This document shows positions 37,055 through 46,308 of a stretch of 58,543 nt of DNA, in pieces (position 1 is the first letter of the stretch; each line of letters opens with the position of its first letter). The stretch is taken from positions 1 to 58,543 of the forward strand of contig JAPKXQ010000064.1 in the NCBI GenBank assembly GCA_026394765.1, written 5' to 3'. Below the pieces are notes generated by a model, which had not been told where the DNA came from, did no database searches, and saw only the letters and a program-made list of their open reading frames with translations. A program made the position numbers and the translations under genes. This DNA comes from Methanomicrobiales archaeon. GTDB lineage: Archaea > Halobacteriota > Methanomicrobia > Methanomicrobiales > Methanospirillaceae.

Positions 37055-37723
37055 ATGCTCACCTGCGACCTCCATGTCCACACAAACCACTCACGTGACG
37101 GCGAGAGCAGTGTTGAAGATATCCTTGCACGGGCCTCTGCCATGGGGCTTGATGCGATAGCGATCACCGACCACGACACCATCGCAGGAGTAGCAGAGGC
37201 AGTAGCACTCATGTCCCAGGTTTTGGTCATCCCAGGGATCGAGGTCTCCACCCGGCAGGGCCACCTCCTTGCCCTGGGAGTTGAGGAAATTATCCCTTCC
37301 GGGCTGGACGTGTTAGAGACGATCGCAATAGGAAGGCAAATGGGTGCTGTCCTCATCCTCCCCCACCCGTTCCACCTCTGGCGGCATGGGGTAGCCCGAA
37401 AGCTCAACGCAGCCCTGGCCGCGGTGGATGCGATCGAGTCCTTCAACAGTCGCTATATCGTGGGTTCAGCGAACCGTAAGGCGGCGCGGGCAGCCAAGAG
37501 GCTCGGGAAAACGTCTGTAGGGGGGAGCGATGCCCATAATGCCCGGTTCCTCGGATACGGCTGGACTGCTATCGACGCCCCCCGCGAGGTTTCTGCAGTG
37601 CTTGCAGCGATCCGGAGCGGAAAAACAGTTCCAGGGGGACGGATGACCCCGCTGCGGTCCTACACGCGCCAGTCGATCAGGAACTCATGGAGAAGGTTCT
37701 CCCGGCGGGTCAGACCGCGATGA
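37055..37723 (+). CDS. PHP-domain phosphoesterase
   Basis: 222 residues. Metal-binding clusters CDLHVHTNHSRDG, AITDHDT, PHPFHLWRHG and GGSDAHNARFLGYG match the PHP family (TrpH/YciV-like). Possible activities include 5'-3' oligonucleotide or aminophosphate hydrolysis. ATG 37055 is used; a TTG one codon earlier also fits. Its stop overlaps truA (ATGA). It has no polymerase domain. Confidence 0.87.
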   Translation: MLTCDLHVHTNHSRDGESSVEDILARASAMGLDAIAITDHDTIAGVAEAVALMSQVLVIPGIEVSTRQGHLLALGVEEIIPSGLDVLETIAIGRQMGAVLILPHPFHLWRHGVARKLNAALAAVDAIESFNSRYIVGSANRKAARAAKRLGKTSVGGSDAHNARFLGYGWTAIDAPREVSAVLAAIRSGKTVPGGRMTPLRSYTRQSIRNSWRRFSRRVRPR

Positions 37724-38508
37724 GGCTCGCATTCCGCCTCGCGTATATTGGGACAGATTTCTTTGGGTCACAGGTCCAGCCGGGTATTCGAACCGTAGAA
37801 GGAGAGGTCATCGCGGCATGCACCCGGCTCGGGCTCTTTGCTGACTGGAGGGAGGCGGGTTTCTCCTGTTCCGGACGGACCGACCGCGGCGTCCATGCCA
37901 GGGGGCAGGTCTGTGCATTCTCAACCGAAGTGCCATCGCGTGCGGTCGCAGCCCTCACTCACACCCTCCCCCGCGACTGCTGGTGCACGGGCTTTGCTGA
38001 GGTCCCAGATACCTTCCACCCCAGGTTCACGACACATTCCCGCACCTATCGCTACTATTTTCTTCCGCATGGGATCGACCTTCAGGCCATCGCAGCTGCT
38101 GCACCAGTTTTTATCGGGTCCCACAGGTTCTCCACATTTGCCCGGGTCCAGGCGGGAAAAGACCCGGTGCGACATATCTCTAATATACGCCTCGTTCAGG
38201 ACGGGCTGCTCCCAGCCATAGAGGTCACTGCAGAGAGCTTCCTATGGCATATGGTGAGGGGAATGGCTGCAGGACTCCTCGCAGTTGGGAGAGGGGAATG
38301 GACGCGCGATGACCTGGCATCATGCCTCGATGGCAAAGACCGCCCCCGCATCCCTCCCGCACCACCAGAGGGCCTAGTCCTCTGGAACGTCGACTGTGGG
38401 CTCTCATTCCAGATGATCCCATTACGAGGCGGGGCACATAGGTTCCTCTACCAGGAGAAAAAGCTGCACCAGGTTCTTGGCGGAGTCCTCGCAACCCTCG
38501 ACAGGTGA
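37720..38508 (+). CDS. truA: tRNA pseudouridine(38-40) synthase TruA
   Basis: 262 residues. Catalytic Asp in SGRTDRGVHARGQV, with AYIGTDFFGSQ at the N-terminus and the conserved FLWHMVRGMA near the C-terminus. Isomerises uridines 38-40 in tRNA anticodon arms. The ATG at 37720 overlaps the PHP stop by 4 bp. Confidence 0.94.
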   Translation: MRLAFRLAYIGTDFFGSQVQPGIRTVEGEVIAACTRLGLFADWREAGFSCSGRTDRGVHARGQVCAFSTEVPSRAVAALTHTLPRDCWCTGFAEVPDTFHPRFTTHSRTYRYYFLPHGIDLQAIAAAAPVFIGSHRFSTFARVQAGKDPVRHISNIRLVQDGLLPAIEVTAESFLWHMVRGMAAGLLAVGRGEWTRDDLASCLDGKDRPRIPPAPPEGLVLWNVDCGLSFQMIPLRGGAHRFLYQEKKLHQVLGGVLATLDR

Positions 38509-38515
38509 TGTGGAG

Positions 38516-38995
38516 ATGGCCCTCTTTTCTTGCAACCGATGCGGGAATTGCTGCACCTCCCTCGGAAGGCTGATTCGAATAGAGCGGAGGCTCTCGTCTC
38601 GCGAGTTCTCCTGTGTCTTCGCCCTGGGGCGCGGGAGGTTCACGGCGCGGCTCGACCCTGGCGCAACCGGACTACCTTCGGCACCGGGAACTTGCCTATT
38701 CCTGGCACCCGCCCAGTCTGACTCTGAAGGGTGTGGCACTACCTGCACCATCTACCAGAACCGGCCAGAAGTCTGCCGTCAGTTCAAGTGCGTGACCCTA
38801 GTGATAACCGACCCATCAGGGGCAGTCGCGGGGAGGGTGAAGGGACGAAGGAGCTTTGAGGGTAGGGACGCTGCCCTCCACGAGATCTGGATGAGAGAAG
38901 TCACACCAATTATAGATGAAAACGATCAGCAATGGGCAGAAAAAGTAAAAAACGTGCTCACCCCCCATGGTTACCATGCCGAGCCACTGGTATAG
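38516..38995 (+). CDS. YkgJ-family CxxCxxxCC protein
   Basis: 159 residues. N-terminal CNRCGNCC and later CTIYQNRPEVCRQFKC give the eight-cysteine YkgJ/UPF0153 pattern, a probable zinc or Fe-S site of unknown function. ATG 38516 follows 'ggtgatgtggag', 7 bp after truA; the longer frame from 38477 would overlap truA. Ends with TAG, showing TAG is used as a normal stop in this genome. Confidence 0.82.
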   Translation: MALFSCNRCGNCCTSLGRLIRIERRLSSREFSCVFALGRGRFTARLDPGATGLPSAPGTCLFLAPAQSDSEGCGTTCTIYQNRPEVCRQFKCVTLVITDPSGAVAGRVKGRRSFEGRDAALHEIWMREVTPIIDENDQQWAEKVKNVLTPHGYHAEPLV

Positions 38996-39019
38996 ATGGG
39001 GGATAGAGACCCCTCCAGT

Positions 39020-39484
39020 TCAGGTGGGCCTAGCCTCGATCTGGGGCGGGAGGACCCATGACAGGAGGAACGCGGGCACCTGCCGGGAGGTCTGGAGTGC
39101 GAGAGAGAAGGCAGCACGGTCCCCTTCCATCCCGAGGTATGTCCCGTCGATCCGGTAGTTTGTTGAGAACACCTCGGTGCCGAGAGTTTGGACCACCGCC
39201 CTCCGCTCTGTGATCGTCGCGGACTCTCCGATACTGATATTCTCCTGTGTGCCGCCGATCGAAAGGACGATCGCATCACCCGACTGGAGGGCGATTATTG
39301 GGACTCCACCAATCAATATCTCCTTCCCAATCGGGAACACCACATGGTAGGTCGTGCGATAGGGGTACGAGACCCCCACATCAGCAGGGAGCGCGGGGAC
39401 CACAGTGAGAGTGAGCCACGCGACAGCACCAAGGAGTACGAATGCCAGTACGACCCCGCCAATGATCAGAACCCTTCGTTTCAT
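39020..39484 (-). CDS. Membrane-anchored hypothetical protein
   Basis: 154 residues. Basic KRR start, one hydrophobic segment (about 5-30), then an extracytoplasmic beta-rich domain (VVFPIGKEILIGG, DAIVLSIGG). No recognised family. It lies between convergent truA/YkgJ genes and the divergent por cluster, with its promoter facing 39485-39684. Confidence 0.55.
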   Translation of the reverse strand: MKRRVLIIGGVVLAFVLLGAVAWLTLTVVPALPADVGVSYPYRTTYHVVFPIGKEILIGGVPIIALQSGDAIVLSIGGTQENISIGESATITERRAVVQTLGTEVFSTNYRIDGTYLGMEGDRAAFSLALQTSRQVPAFLLSWVLPPQIEARPT

Positions 39485-39684
39485 ATAACCTGCCCCTTCT
39501 TCTGTACAGTATCAGCCTCATCCATAGCTACATCCACCCCGGTGAGCAGAAATTTCGCCGTGTCCCACGATAAAGTATCCATCAGGGATAAGCGGAAACA
39601 GAAACCACTAGTACAAGTCGATTTTACTAAAAATACCATTAAATGCTTGAGGTACGGACATTTACGCTGATTTTTATATCAGAG

Positions 39685-40557
39685 ATGCCCGCGGAGGAGT
39701 TGATCCGCACCTGTACCTCGGCATGCGCAGGGTGCAGCTCCGCCCTCTCCCTCAGATATGTGCTCAAAGCAGCGGGCCGCGATACCGTCCTCGTGGTCCC
39801 GGCCTGCTGTACCTCGATCATCCAGGGGATCTACCCTAATACCGCATTCGATATCCCGGTCTACAACGTAGCCTTTGCCGCGGCTGCCGCCTGTGCATCA
39901 GGGATGAGCGCGGCATTCAGAAGCCTTAAGAAAAAAACGAATGTCGTTGTGTATGCCGGGGACGGGGGCACTGCCGATATCGGGATCCAGGCCCTCTCGG
40001 GCGCATTCGAACGTGGCGCCGATTTCCTCTACATCTGCTATGACAACGATGCATATGGGAACACCGGGATGCAGCGGTCAGGTGCCACACCTATAGGAGC
40101 GAGGACCAAAACGACCCCTGCGGGCAAACCTGAGGGAAAGTAGGACCTCGACCGGATCGTCGAGGCACATAATCCCCCATATATGGCGACAGCGTGCAGT
40201 GCTTACCCCAAAGACCTCTTTTTGAAAGTGCAAAAAGCCCTCACTTTCGAGGGGGCCAAGTTCATTCATATCCTCGCGCCCTACCCCCCGGGGTGGCGAT
40301 ATGATACAGAGAGGACCGTGGAGATGGGGCGCCTCGCAGTGAAGAGCGGGATGTGGCTCCTCTATGAGCGTGAGTACGGGAAGCTGACGATCAACTCTAT
40401 CTCAAAGGCGGCGATGGCAAAGCCCATCCCCATTGAAGAGTATATGGCACCCCAGGGGAGGTTTAGAGGGATCTAACAGGATGCGGTAGCAGCATTCAAA
40501 AGTGAAATGCACCTCCGCTTTATGCGGATCTCAAAGGAGGCTGAAGGAACATGCTGA
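39685..40557 (+). pseudogene. porB: Pyruvate (2-oxoacid):ferredoxin oxidoreductase beta subunit, PorB, with two in-frame stops
   Basis: The frame reads as PorB: N-terminal cluster motif CAGCSSALSLRYVL, VPACCTS, TPP motif AGDGGTADIG...YDNDAYGNTGMQ. TAG at 40141-40143 (residue 153) sits where the family usually has Lys (EGK-stop-DLDRIV). TAA at 40474-40476 interrupts GRFRGI-stop-QDAVAAFKSEMHLR. After both stops the sense continues in the same frame to TGA 40555-40557, giving a 290-residue PorB length and a natural 7-bp overlap with porA. The fourth cluster ligand, normally Cys in HILAPCP, is Tyr (codon 40282-40284). The gene has therefore lost function unless both stops are read through. Confidence 0.82.
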
Positions 40558-41663
40558 CCATTGCGACCGGGAACAAAGCGGTTGCCGCAGCAGTGAAGGA
40601 CGCATGCCCATCTGTGGTCGCCGCCTACCCCATCACGCCCCAGACCGAGATCGTGGAGCAGATCGCCGAATATGTCTCCAAGGGCGAGATGAAGGCCCAG
40701 TACCTGCCTGTGGAGAGTGAACACTCCGCAATGGCAGCATGCATTGGGGCGGGTGTAACAGGGGTGCGGACATTTACCGCGACGAGCTCGCACGGCCTCC
40801 TCTACATGCACGAGATGGTGAACTGGGCTGCAGGTGCCCGTATCCCCATCGTTATGGCCAACGTGAACCGGGCACTGGGCCCGGGCTGGAATGTCTGGGC
40901 TGAGCATACCGACTCCCTCCAGGAGCGGGACACCGGCTAGCTCCAGGTCTATGTGAGCACAGTCCAGGAAGCGTACGACACCACCCTAATGGCGTTTCGG
41001 ATCGCAGAGCACAGAGACGTCCTCCTCCCAGTGATGGTGAACCTTGACGGTTTCACACTCAGCCACAGTATGCAGGCGCTCGCAACCGTAAATCCAGGGG
41101 ATTTCATCCCCCCACTCAACCTGCCCCACGCGATAGATACCGCCCACCCGGCAGGTTACGGTACCCTCACCGGGCCTGATACCCACTTCAAGTTCCGCTG
41201 GGAGATCGAGCGGTCGATGCGGGCGGCACCCGCAGTCATCTCTGACACTGAAGAGGACTTTGCCACACGGTTCGGAAGGCGGTACACTACCATAGAGGAT
41301 TACAGGTGTGACGACGCCGACGTAGTAGTCATTGCGATGGGAACGTTCGGAAAAGAGGCCGAGGTGGCAGTCGACCTACTCCGTGAGGAGGGGGTACGGG
41401 CGGGATCGATGCGGATGCGCTGGTTCCGCCCACTGCCTCCACTCGACCTGAAGGGCCGGGAAGTGGTCGTGATCGACCGGGACTACTCCTTTGGGTCAGG
41501 GGGGATCCTCGCAGATGCCATACGGTCAAGGACGAAAGCAGAACCGTTCTCTGTTATCGCCGGACTAGGAGGTCAGGAGGTGACGTATGAGGACATTGCA
41601 GGCTTTGTGCGTTCGAGGCGTCCTGGTGAGGAGCACTGGTTCGGTGTGAAGGACGATGTATGA
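40551..41663 (+). pseudogene. porA: Pyruvate:ferredoxin oxidoreductase alpha subunit, PorA, with an in-frame stop
   Basis: The frame encodes PorA: AYPITPQTEIVEQIA, ESEHSAMAACIGA, the conserved RDTG-stop-LQVY (normally RDTGW), and DRDYSFGSGG in the C-terminal domain. TAG at 40938-40940 replaces a conserved Trp (TGG to TAG), and coding sense resumes at once in the same frame to 41663; total 370 codons, the normal length. A Shine-Dalgarno GGAGG lies upstream of ATG 40551. The gene overlaps porB by 7 bp and porG by 8 bp, so the operon structure is intact although the protein would be truncated at 129 residues. Confidence 0.82.
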
Positions 41664-42141
41664 AGTGAGGGTACACTCCCGTGGAGGTCAGGGCGGAGTG
41701 ACTGCAGCCCGCCTCCTCGCACTCGTCGCATTCCGCGACGGGAAGTATGCGACCGCATGCCCATTTTATGGGGCAGAACGACGCGGTGCCCCGATAGTCT
41801 CCTTCGTGCGGATCGACGACCACCCCCTCCGGATCTACTCCCAGATACGGCGACCTGACCTCGTAGTCGTCCTTGACGCGAACGTGATGGATTCCGTTGA
41901 TGTCTTCCAGGGCATCAGAGAGGGGGGTACAGTGATCATCAACAGCACTAAGCCTGCGTCCTTTCCAGGGCACAGGACCTATGCAGTAGACCTAACCGGC
42001 ATCGCACTTCGCGAAGGACTGGTCATTGCAGGGGGCCCGGTCCTCAACACACCTGTCCTAGGAGTGCTTGCAAAGATTGGAGTCGTCTCGATGAACTCAG
42101 TGCGGGCAGCTGAATCTGCATTCCAGGAGGTGGTAGTATGA
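41656..42141 (+). CDS. porG: Pyruvate:ferredoxin oxidoreductase gamma subunit, PorG
   Basis: 161 residues, undamaged. SRGGQGGVTAARLLA near the N-terminus and FYGAERRGAPIV are the PorG hallmarks of 2-oxoacid oxidoreductases. It forms the CoA-side domain of the heterotetramer. ATG 41656 overlaps porA by 8 bp and its stop overlaps porD by 4 bp. Because the alpha and beta genes are broken, its partner subunits may come from another locus. Confidence 0.9.
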   Translation: MYEVRVHSRGGQGGVTAARLLALVAFRDGKYATACPFYGAERRGAPIVSFVRIDDHPLRIYSQIRRPDLVVVLDANVMDSVDVFQGIREGGTVIINSTKPASFPGHRTYAVDLTGIALREGLVIAGGPVLNTPVLGVLAKIGVVSMNSVRAAESAFQEVVV

Positions 42142-42389
42142 GCGACCGCAACCTGCTGGCTATGAGCCGTCCTGTAACAGGGGCTGCGGGAAAGACAGGT
42201 TCATGGAGGGTGTTTCGCCCGGTAATGAACCGGGAGAAGTGTAACGCCTGCGGTCTCTGCGAAATGTACTGCCCTGACGGTGTGATCTCAAAAGACCTCG
42301 AAGTTGACCTCACTTTCTGCAAGGGTTGCTGGATCTGTGCGCACGAGTGCCCTAAATCGGCGATTGAAATGTTCCGAGAAGAGCGATGA
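42138..42389 (+). CDS. porD: Pyruvate:ferredoxin oxidoreductase delta subunit, PorD (2[4Fe-4S] ferredoxin)
   Basis: 83 residues with two C-x2-C-x2-C-x3-CP motifs (CNACGLCEMYCP, CKGCWICAHECP) binding two [4Fe-4S] clusters that pass electrons to external ferredoxin. Intact and coupled to porG. Ends shortly before the convergent DUF6398-like gene. Confidence 0.92.
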   Translation: MSDRNLLAMSRPVTGAAGKTGSWRVFRPVMNREKCNACGLCEMYCPDGVISKDLEVDLTFCKGCWICAHECPKSAIEMFREER

Positions 42390-42425
42390 GAGATGAAAAA
42401 GTTTTGGAATATCAACCCAGAATCA

Positions 42426-42917
42426 TCAGGAGGGGGGTTTTTTCGTCCCCTCTCTATCCTCTCTACCTTCCTCATATTGTCGTACTACACTGATCGGCAT
42501 GATGAAGCCTGATGGGAGCAGGACCAGTTTTCTTAAGGGATGGTTTTCAGCCACACTGGGGATGGAAAACTCAGGGTCCCAGTAGCTCATCTTAAACATC
42601 TTCCTGATCTCACTCGAGCGCTTGAGGGCTGAAGCGTTGCTCACCCCGAAGTGTTCGTAGATCGTTCCCGCTGCGATGTGGGGGACTTTGGATCGGTCGA
42701 ATGCAAAGCTTGCCATTCCAACGGCATGCACGACCCCTGCGGCCCAGACCCTCAAGGTACCGGATAAAAATGGAACCTGCCGCTTCCTCGCCATCTTCTG
42801 TATAAGACGCTTCATCACCTCCTTATACTCCTCGTTGAGGAAGTGATCACAGAAATCATCGGTAAGGAGGATCAGCTCATCCATCAGTGCCGCAACTTTC
42901 TCACGGTCGGTGCCCAT
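42426..42917 (-). CDS. DUF6398-like helical protein
   Basis: 163 residues: helical, with FCDHFLNEEY, GVVHAVGMASFAFD and the segment HFGVSNASALKRSSEIRKM, which has a helix-turn-helix look and resembles DUF6398. The Pro-rich tail (GTKKPPS) is probably unstructured. A function in regulation is only a guess. A purine-rich AAGGAGATGTAAGT precedes the ATG on the minus strand. Confidence 0.6.
   Translation of the reverse strand: MGTDREKVAALMDELILLTDDFCDHFLNEEYKEVMKRLIQKMARKRQVPFLSGTLRVWAAGVVHAVGMASFAFDRSKVPHIAAGTIYEHFGVSNASALKRSSEIRKMFKMSYWDPEFSIPSVAENHPLRKLVLLPSGFIMPISVVRQYEEGREDREGTKKPPS
42438..42443 (+). terminator. Possible T-run terminator of the por operon
   Basis: GGGGGG followed by six T lies about 50 bp after the porD stop, a common form of archaeal end site. 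It falls inside the 3' coding end of the convergent gene. Confidence 0.35.
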
Positions 42918-43157
42918 ACTTACATCTCCTTAATAGGATTATTCTCGCTGAAATATTGAGAGCTCCGGATATGATGAGAGAACCACTAAAAAACCCTGAT
43001 TGAGACCTTCGTCCAAGGAGTGCAAAAAAATCGGACGTTTTATCCCAAAAAGTCAGATATGAACGAAGGCTCATAGAAGGTACTAACGAAGTCTTGCATA
43101 TCAGGATATGCCTGCAGGACTGGGGCCCATTCAATCTGGGCCTCTGGAACTCCACCG

Positions 43158-43556
43158 TCAACCCGTACCTTCCTCCCCCAACCCTGGGATGGCACACTGC
43201 CCCATATACTCAAGATTAAACTTGTAGAAGTGGGTGAACCCGCAGTTCCGGCATCGGGCAGTGAAGTGGTTACAGCCGATAAAGAGGTCATGAGGCCCTA
43301 ATACATCGCAATTGCGGCACTGGGCGACAGGCTCGAGCTCCCAGACGTCAAAGCACCCTATCCTGGTATATGCCCCTTTAGGAGAGACCTCCTCGGCCCT
43401 GGGAACAAAGACTCGCGTGGCACCGCAGTGTGCACAGATGACCTGGGCCTGGTAGGGGACAGCTTTTATCACCTGGTCGGCTTCAGTCCCGCAGTGATAG
43501 CAGGTTGTCTTATGGCGGGTGAAGATGAAGCGGTCGTGCATGAAGTGATCCTGCAC
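43158..43556 (-). CDS. Multi-CxxC zinc-ribbon protein
   Basis: 132 residues with four C-x2-C pairs (CYHC, CAHC, CRNC, CRNC) suggesting two zinc ribbons. No enzymatic motif. Met1 or Met6 (43541) may be the start. It follows the thermosome gene with 74 bp between and may be read from its own promoter. Function unknown. Confidence 0.6.
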   Translation of the reverse strand: MQDHFMHDRFIFTRHKTTCYHCGTEADQVIKAVPYQAQVICAHCGATRVFVPRAEEVSPKGAYTRIGCFDVWELEPVAQCRNCDVLGPHDLFIGCNHFTARCRNCGFTHFYKFNLEYMGQCAIPGLGEEGTG

Positions 43557-43589
43557 AGACGAATTATTTCAATCTGCGTAAGGGTCAGG

Positions 43590-43596
43590 AAAAAAA
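43590..43596 (-). terminator. T-run terminator candidate after the thermosome gene
   Basis: Seven consecutive T on the minus strand lie 35 bp past the thermosome stop, following CCCC. This fits archaeal oligo-T termination. Confidence 0.4.
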
Positions 43597-43630
43597 GGGG
43601 AACTGCGGGGTGAAATGTTTGGGGCGGGCG

Positions 43631-45283
43631 TCACATGTCGCCCATGCCACCCATATCGCCCATGCCACCCATACCCCCGCCACCCGGAGGCATACCTTCT
43701 GGGGCAGAAGATTTCGCAGATGCGATGACGTCATCGATCCTGAGGATCATCACCGCCGCCTCTGCGGCAGAGGCAATAGCCTGGGTCTTCACACGGAGAG
43801 GCTCGACCACGCCCGCCTTGAGCATATCGACAGCCTTACCCTCGAAGACATCGAGGCCAAAGGTCTTCTTCCCTTTCTCATGGGCTGCACGGAGCTCCAC
43901 GAGCTTGTCGATGGGGTCGAGGCCCGCGTTCTCGGCAAGAGTCCGCGGGATGATCTCGAGTGCGCTGGCAAATGCCTCGATCGCAAGCTGGGCACGCCCG
44001 CCGATACTTGCAGCATAGTCGCGGAGCCTTAGGGAGAGTTCAATCTCGGCTGCCCCGCCTCCGGGGAGGATCTTCTTGTCCTCTAAGACGACGCTCACCA
44101 CTGATAGGGCATCTTCCATGGCGCGGTCGAGCTCGTCGACGACGTGCTCAGTCCCGCCGCGAATGATGATAGAGACCGCTTTGGGGTTCTTGCACTTCTC
44201 GACAAAGATCATCTCCTCGCCTGATACCTTCCGCTCCTCGACGAGGCCGGCGTAGCCGAGCTCCTCCTTGCTGATTGCATCGATGCTTGAGACCAGGTTA
44301 CCTGCGGTTGCACGGGCGAGTTTCTCCATGTCACTCTTCTTGACCCGGCGTGTTGCCATGACATTTGCTTTGGCAAGGTAGTGCTGGGCGATGTCATCGA
44401 TCCCCTTCTGACAGAAGAGAACATTGGCGCCGCTCGCAACGATCTTATCAACAATTGTCCGGATCATCCGCTCCTCTTCGTCAAGGAATGCCTGGAGTTG
44501 GTCAGGGCTCGTGATGTTGATCTCCGCGTCGACCTCGGTCTTCTTAAACTCCACTGCGGCGTTAAGGAGGAGGATCTTCGCACCCGTCACCTTCTTGGGC
44601 ATTCCGGGGTGAACCCGCTCCTTGTCTATTAAGACACCCTCAACGATCTCAGAGTCATTGATAGACCCCCCGACCTTCTTCTCGACTTTAACCCAGTCGG
44701 TGTCTACAGTCCCGTCATCATCGGCAACCATCGTGACTGCCCTCACCGCGAGGTCGCAGAGCTTCTCCTTTGCTGATTCTGCGCCCTTCCCGGTCATTGC
44801 CGTCTCTGCGATCTTACGGAGCATCGATTCGTCCTTGGGCTTGACGTCGATCGCTATCTCCTTCAAGATCTCCTGGGCCTTGTCAGCCGCCTGACGGTAC
44901 CCATGTGCGATAACAGTCGGGTGGACGTCCTGTTCGAGGAGGTCCTCGGCCTTCTTTAAGAGCTCGCCTGCGATAACAACCGCCGTGGTGGTACCGTCCC
45001 CGACCTCATCGTCCTGAGTCTTTGCCACCTCGACCATCATCTTCGCAGCCGGGTGCTCGATGTCCATCTCTTTGAGGATCGTCACCCCGTCATTGGTGAT
45101 GACGACATCGCCGATGGTGTCGACGAGCATCTTGTCCATACCCTTGGGCCCAAGGGTGGTCCGAACTGCACCTGCAACCGCTTTGGCTGCGGTGATGTTC
45201 ATGCCCTGTGCATCACGCCCTCGAGTGCGTGAACTACCTTCTTTCAGTATCAGAATTTGCTGTCCGCCAAGCTGCTGTGACAT
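43631..45283 (-). CDS. Thermosome subunit (group II chaperonin)
   Basis: 550 residues. ATP-binding [38 protein letters not shown] and [10 protein letters not shown] are intact. The C-terminus is a Gly-Met-rich tail, typical of methanogen thermosome subunits. Folds cytosolic proteins in a double-ring complex. GGTGAT lies 4 bases before the ATG and a strong TATA box lies upstream (45322-45333), so it has its own promoter. Confidence 0.96.
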   Translation of the reverse strand: MSQQLGGQQILILKEGSSRTRGRDAQGMNITAAKAVAGAVRTTLGPKGMDKMLVDTIGDVVITNDGVTILKEMDIEHPAAKMMVEVAKTQDDEVGDGTTTAVVIAGELLKKAEDLLEQDVHPTVIAHGYRQAADKAQEILKEIAIDVKPKDESMLRKIAETAMTGKGAESAKEKLCDLAVRAVTMVADDDGTVDTDWVKVEKKVGGSINDSEIVEGVLIDKERVHPGMPKKVTGAKILLLNAAVEFKKTEVDAEINITSPDQLQAFLDEEERMIRTIVDKIVASGANVLFCQKGIDDIAQHYLAKANVMATRRVKKSDMEKLARATAGNLVSSIDAISKEELGYAGLVEERKVSGEEMIFVEKCKNPKAVSIIIRGGTEHVVDELDRAMEDALSVVSVVLEDKKILPGGGAAEIELSLRLRDYAASIGGRAQLAIEAFASALEIIPRTLAENAGLDPIDKLVELRAAHEKGKKTFGLDVFEGKAVDMLKAGVVEPLRVKTQAIASAAEAAVMILRIDDVIASAKSSAPEGMPPGGGGMGGMGDMGGMGDM

Positions 45284-45321
45284 TCATATCACCAGTTGTG
45301 CGATAAAATAGGTCAGAGGTT

Positions 45322-45333
45322 CTATATAAAATA
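45322..45333 (-). promoter_or_regulatory. TATA box of the thermosome gene
   Basis: On the minus strand 'atattttatata' forms a very good TATA element, about 40 bp upstream of the ATG. It lies in the short gap after the HTH-regulator stop, so the chaperonin is separately controlled. Confidence 0.6.
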
Positions 45334-45337
45334 TCCG

Positions 45338-46255
45338 CTAACGGCCGATCATCTCGATCAACTCGTCGCCGTCCGCAATCTGGGAGAGCCTGCTCTCTCC
45401 AATGACCAAAGTACGCCCCACCTTCTTCTGTTTTGAGGAGTCAGTAAGGACGCACATCGCGTGCATCCTGGCGACCTGGGAGATGTTCCCAATGAGGGCA
45501 GCACGCTTGGCCACTTTCTGCGACGGACCGTACCCGGTGAGGATCGTATGCTGGTGAAAGAGGACCATCGCCTGGAAGGGAGCGCCATGCATCGGCCTAA
45601 GATCCATTCCTATCCTTGACAGGAGAGTCATGGGGCCCTCGAAGGGTTCCTCGGCCACCAGGGCGGATGTCTCTGCCGATCCCGAATCGGTTAGCGTTAT
45701 CACTCGCACCAGAGGACAATCGAAGATCTTCTCGATCCTCATTGCGATCTCGAGACTGGTCCCCATCCCGGCCTCATACTTGGAGATTGTCCGGCGGGAT
45801 ACGCCGATCATCGCACCGAGGTCGCCTAGTGAGAGGTTATGCCCTTCACGCGCAATGCGAAGCGCCTCGCCATCCAGGTTCACGTAGAGCCCCCCGGGAG
45901 CGGCATATACGAGCGGGGGGATGTTCTCGACGATATAGTCATGGAGGGTGGCGACACTGATGGCATAGATACCATACCGGATGTATACTGCACCCCTCTC
46001 GAGATCAGCGTCCCGCGCCCGCTCCCCGATGATGAGAGGAGACCCTTGCAGGTATCGTGCGACAAGTCCCAGGTCCCCTGCCACACCCTCGTTCACTCCG
46101 TCGATGTGGCTCACCACCTTGATAACCAGGACCAGGCGATCGTTCCGGGCAACGAAGTCAAAGCTCCGTGGCCGTATCGAAAACCGTTCTGATACCTCAT
46201 AGCCCCCCATAAGGAGGACACTCGTGATCATCTGGAGGAGGCGTTCCTGACTCAT
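45338..46255 (-). CDS. HTH-type transcriptional regulator (archaeal MF_00584 family)
   Basis: 305 residues from ATG 46255. N-terminal nuclease-like domain (FDFVARNDRLVLVIKVV), a central xre-type HTH (GDLGAMIGVSRRTISKYEAGMG), and a C-terminal domain. This is the arrangement of the 'putative HTH-type transcriptional regulatory protein' family found in nearly all Methanomicrobia. Targets are unknown. It is divergent from tiaS with a 53-bp gap. Confidence 0.87.
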   Translation of the reverse strand: MSQERLLQMITSVLLMGGYEVSERFSIRPRSFDFVARNDRLVLVIKVVSHIDGVNEGVAGDLGLVARYLQGSPLIIGERARDADLERGAVYIRYGIYAISVATLHDYIVENIPPLVYAAPGGLYVNLDGEALRIAREGHNLSLGDLGAMIGVSRRTISKYEAGMGTSLEIAMRIEKIFDCPLVRVITLTDSGSAETSALVAEEPFEGPMTLLSRIGMDLRPMHGAPFQAMVLFHQHTILTGYGPSQKVAKRAALIGNISQVARMHAMCVLTDSSKQKKVGRTLVIGESRLSQIADGDELIEMIGR

Positions 46256-46284
46256 CTTTGTAACGAATGGATTTTGCGGGGGGA

Positions 46285-46294
46285 TTGTATAAAA
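46285..46294 (+). promoter_or_regulatory. TATA box of tiaS
   Basis: 'ttgtataaaa' lies about 20 bp upstream of the ATG at 46309, which is the spacing of a leaderless or near-leaderless archaeal transcript. Confidence 0.5.
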
Positions 46295-46308
46295 GGTTAA
46301 GGGCATTT

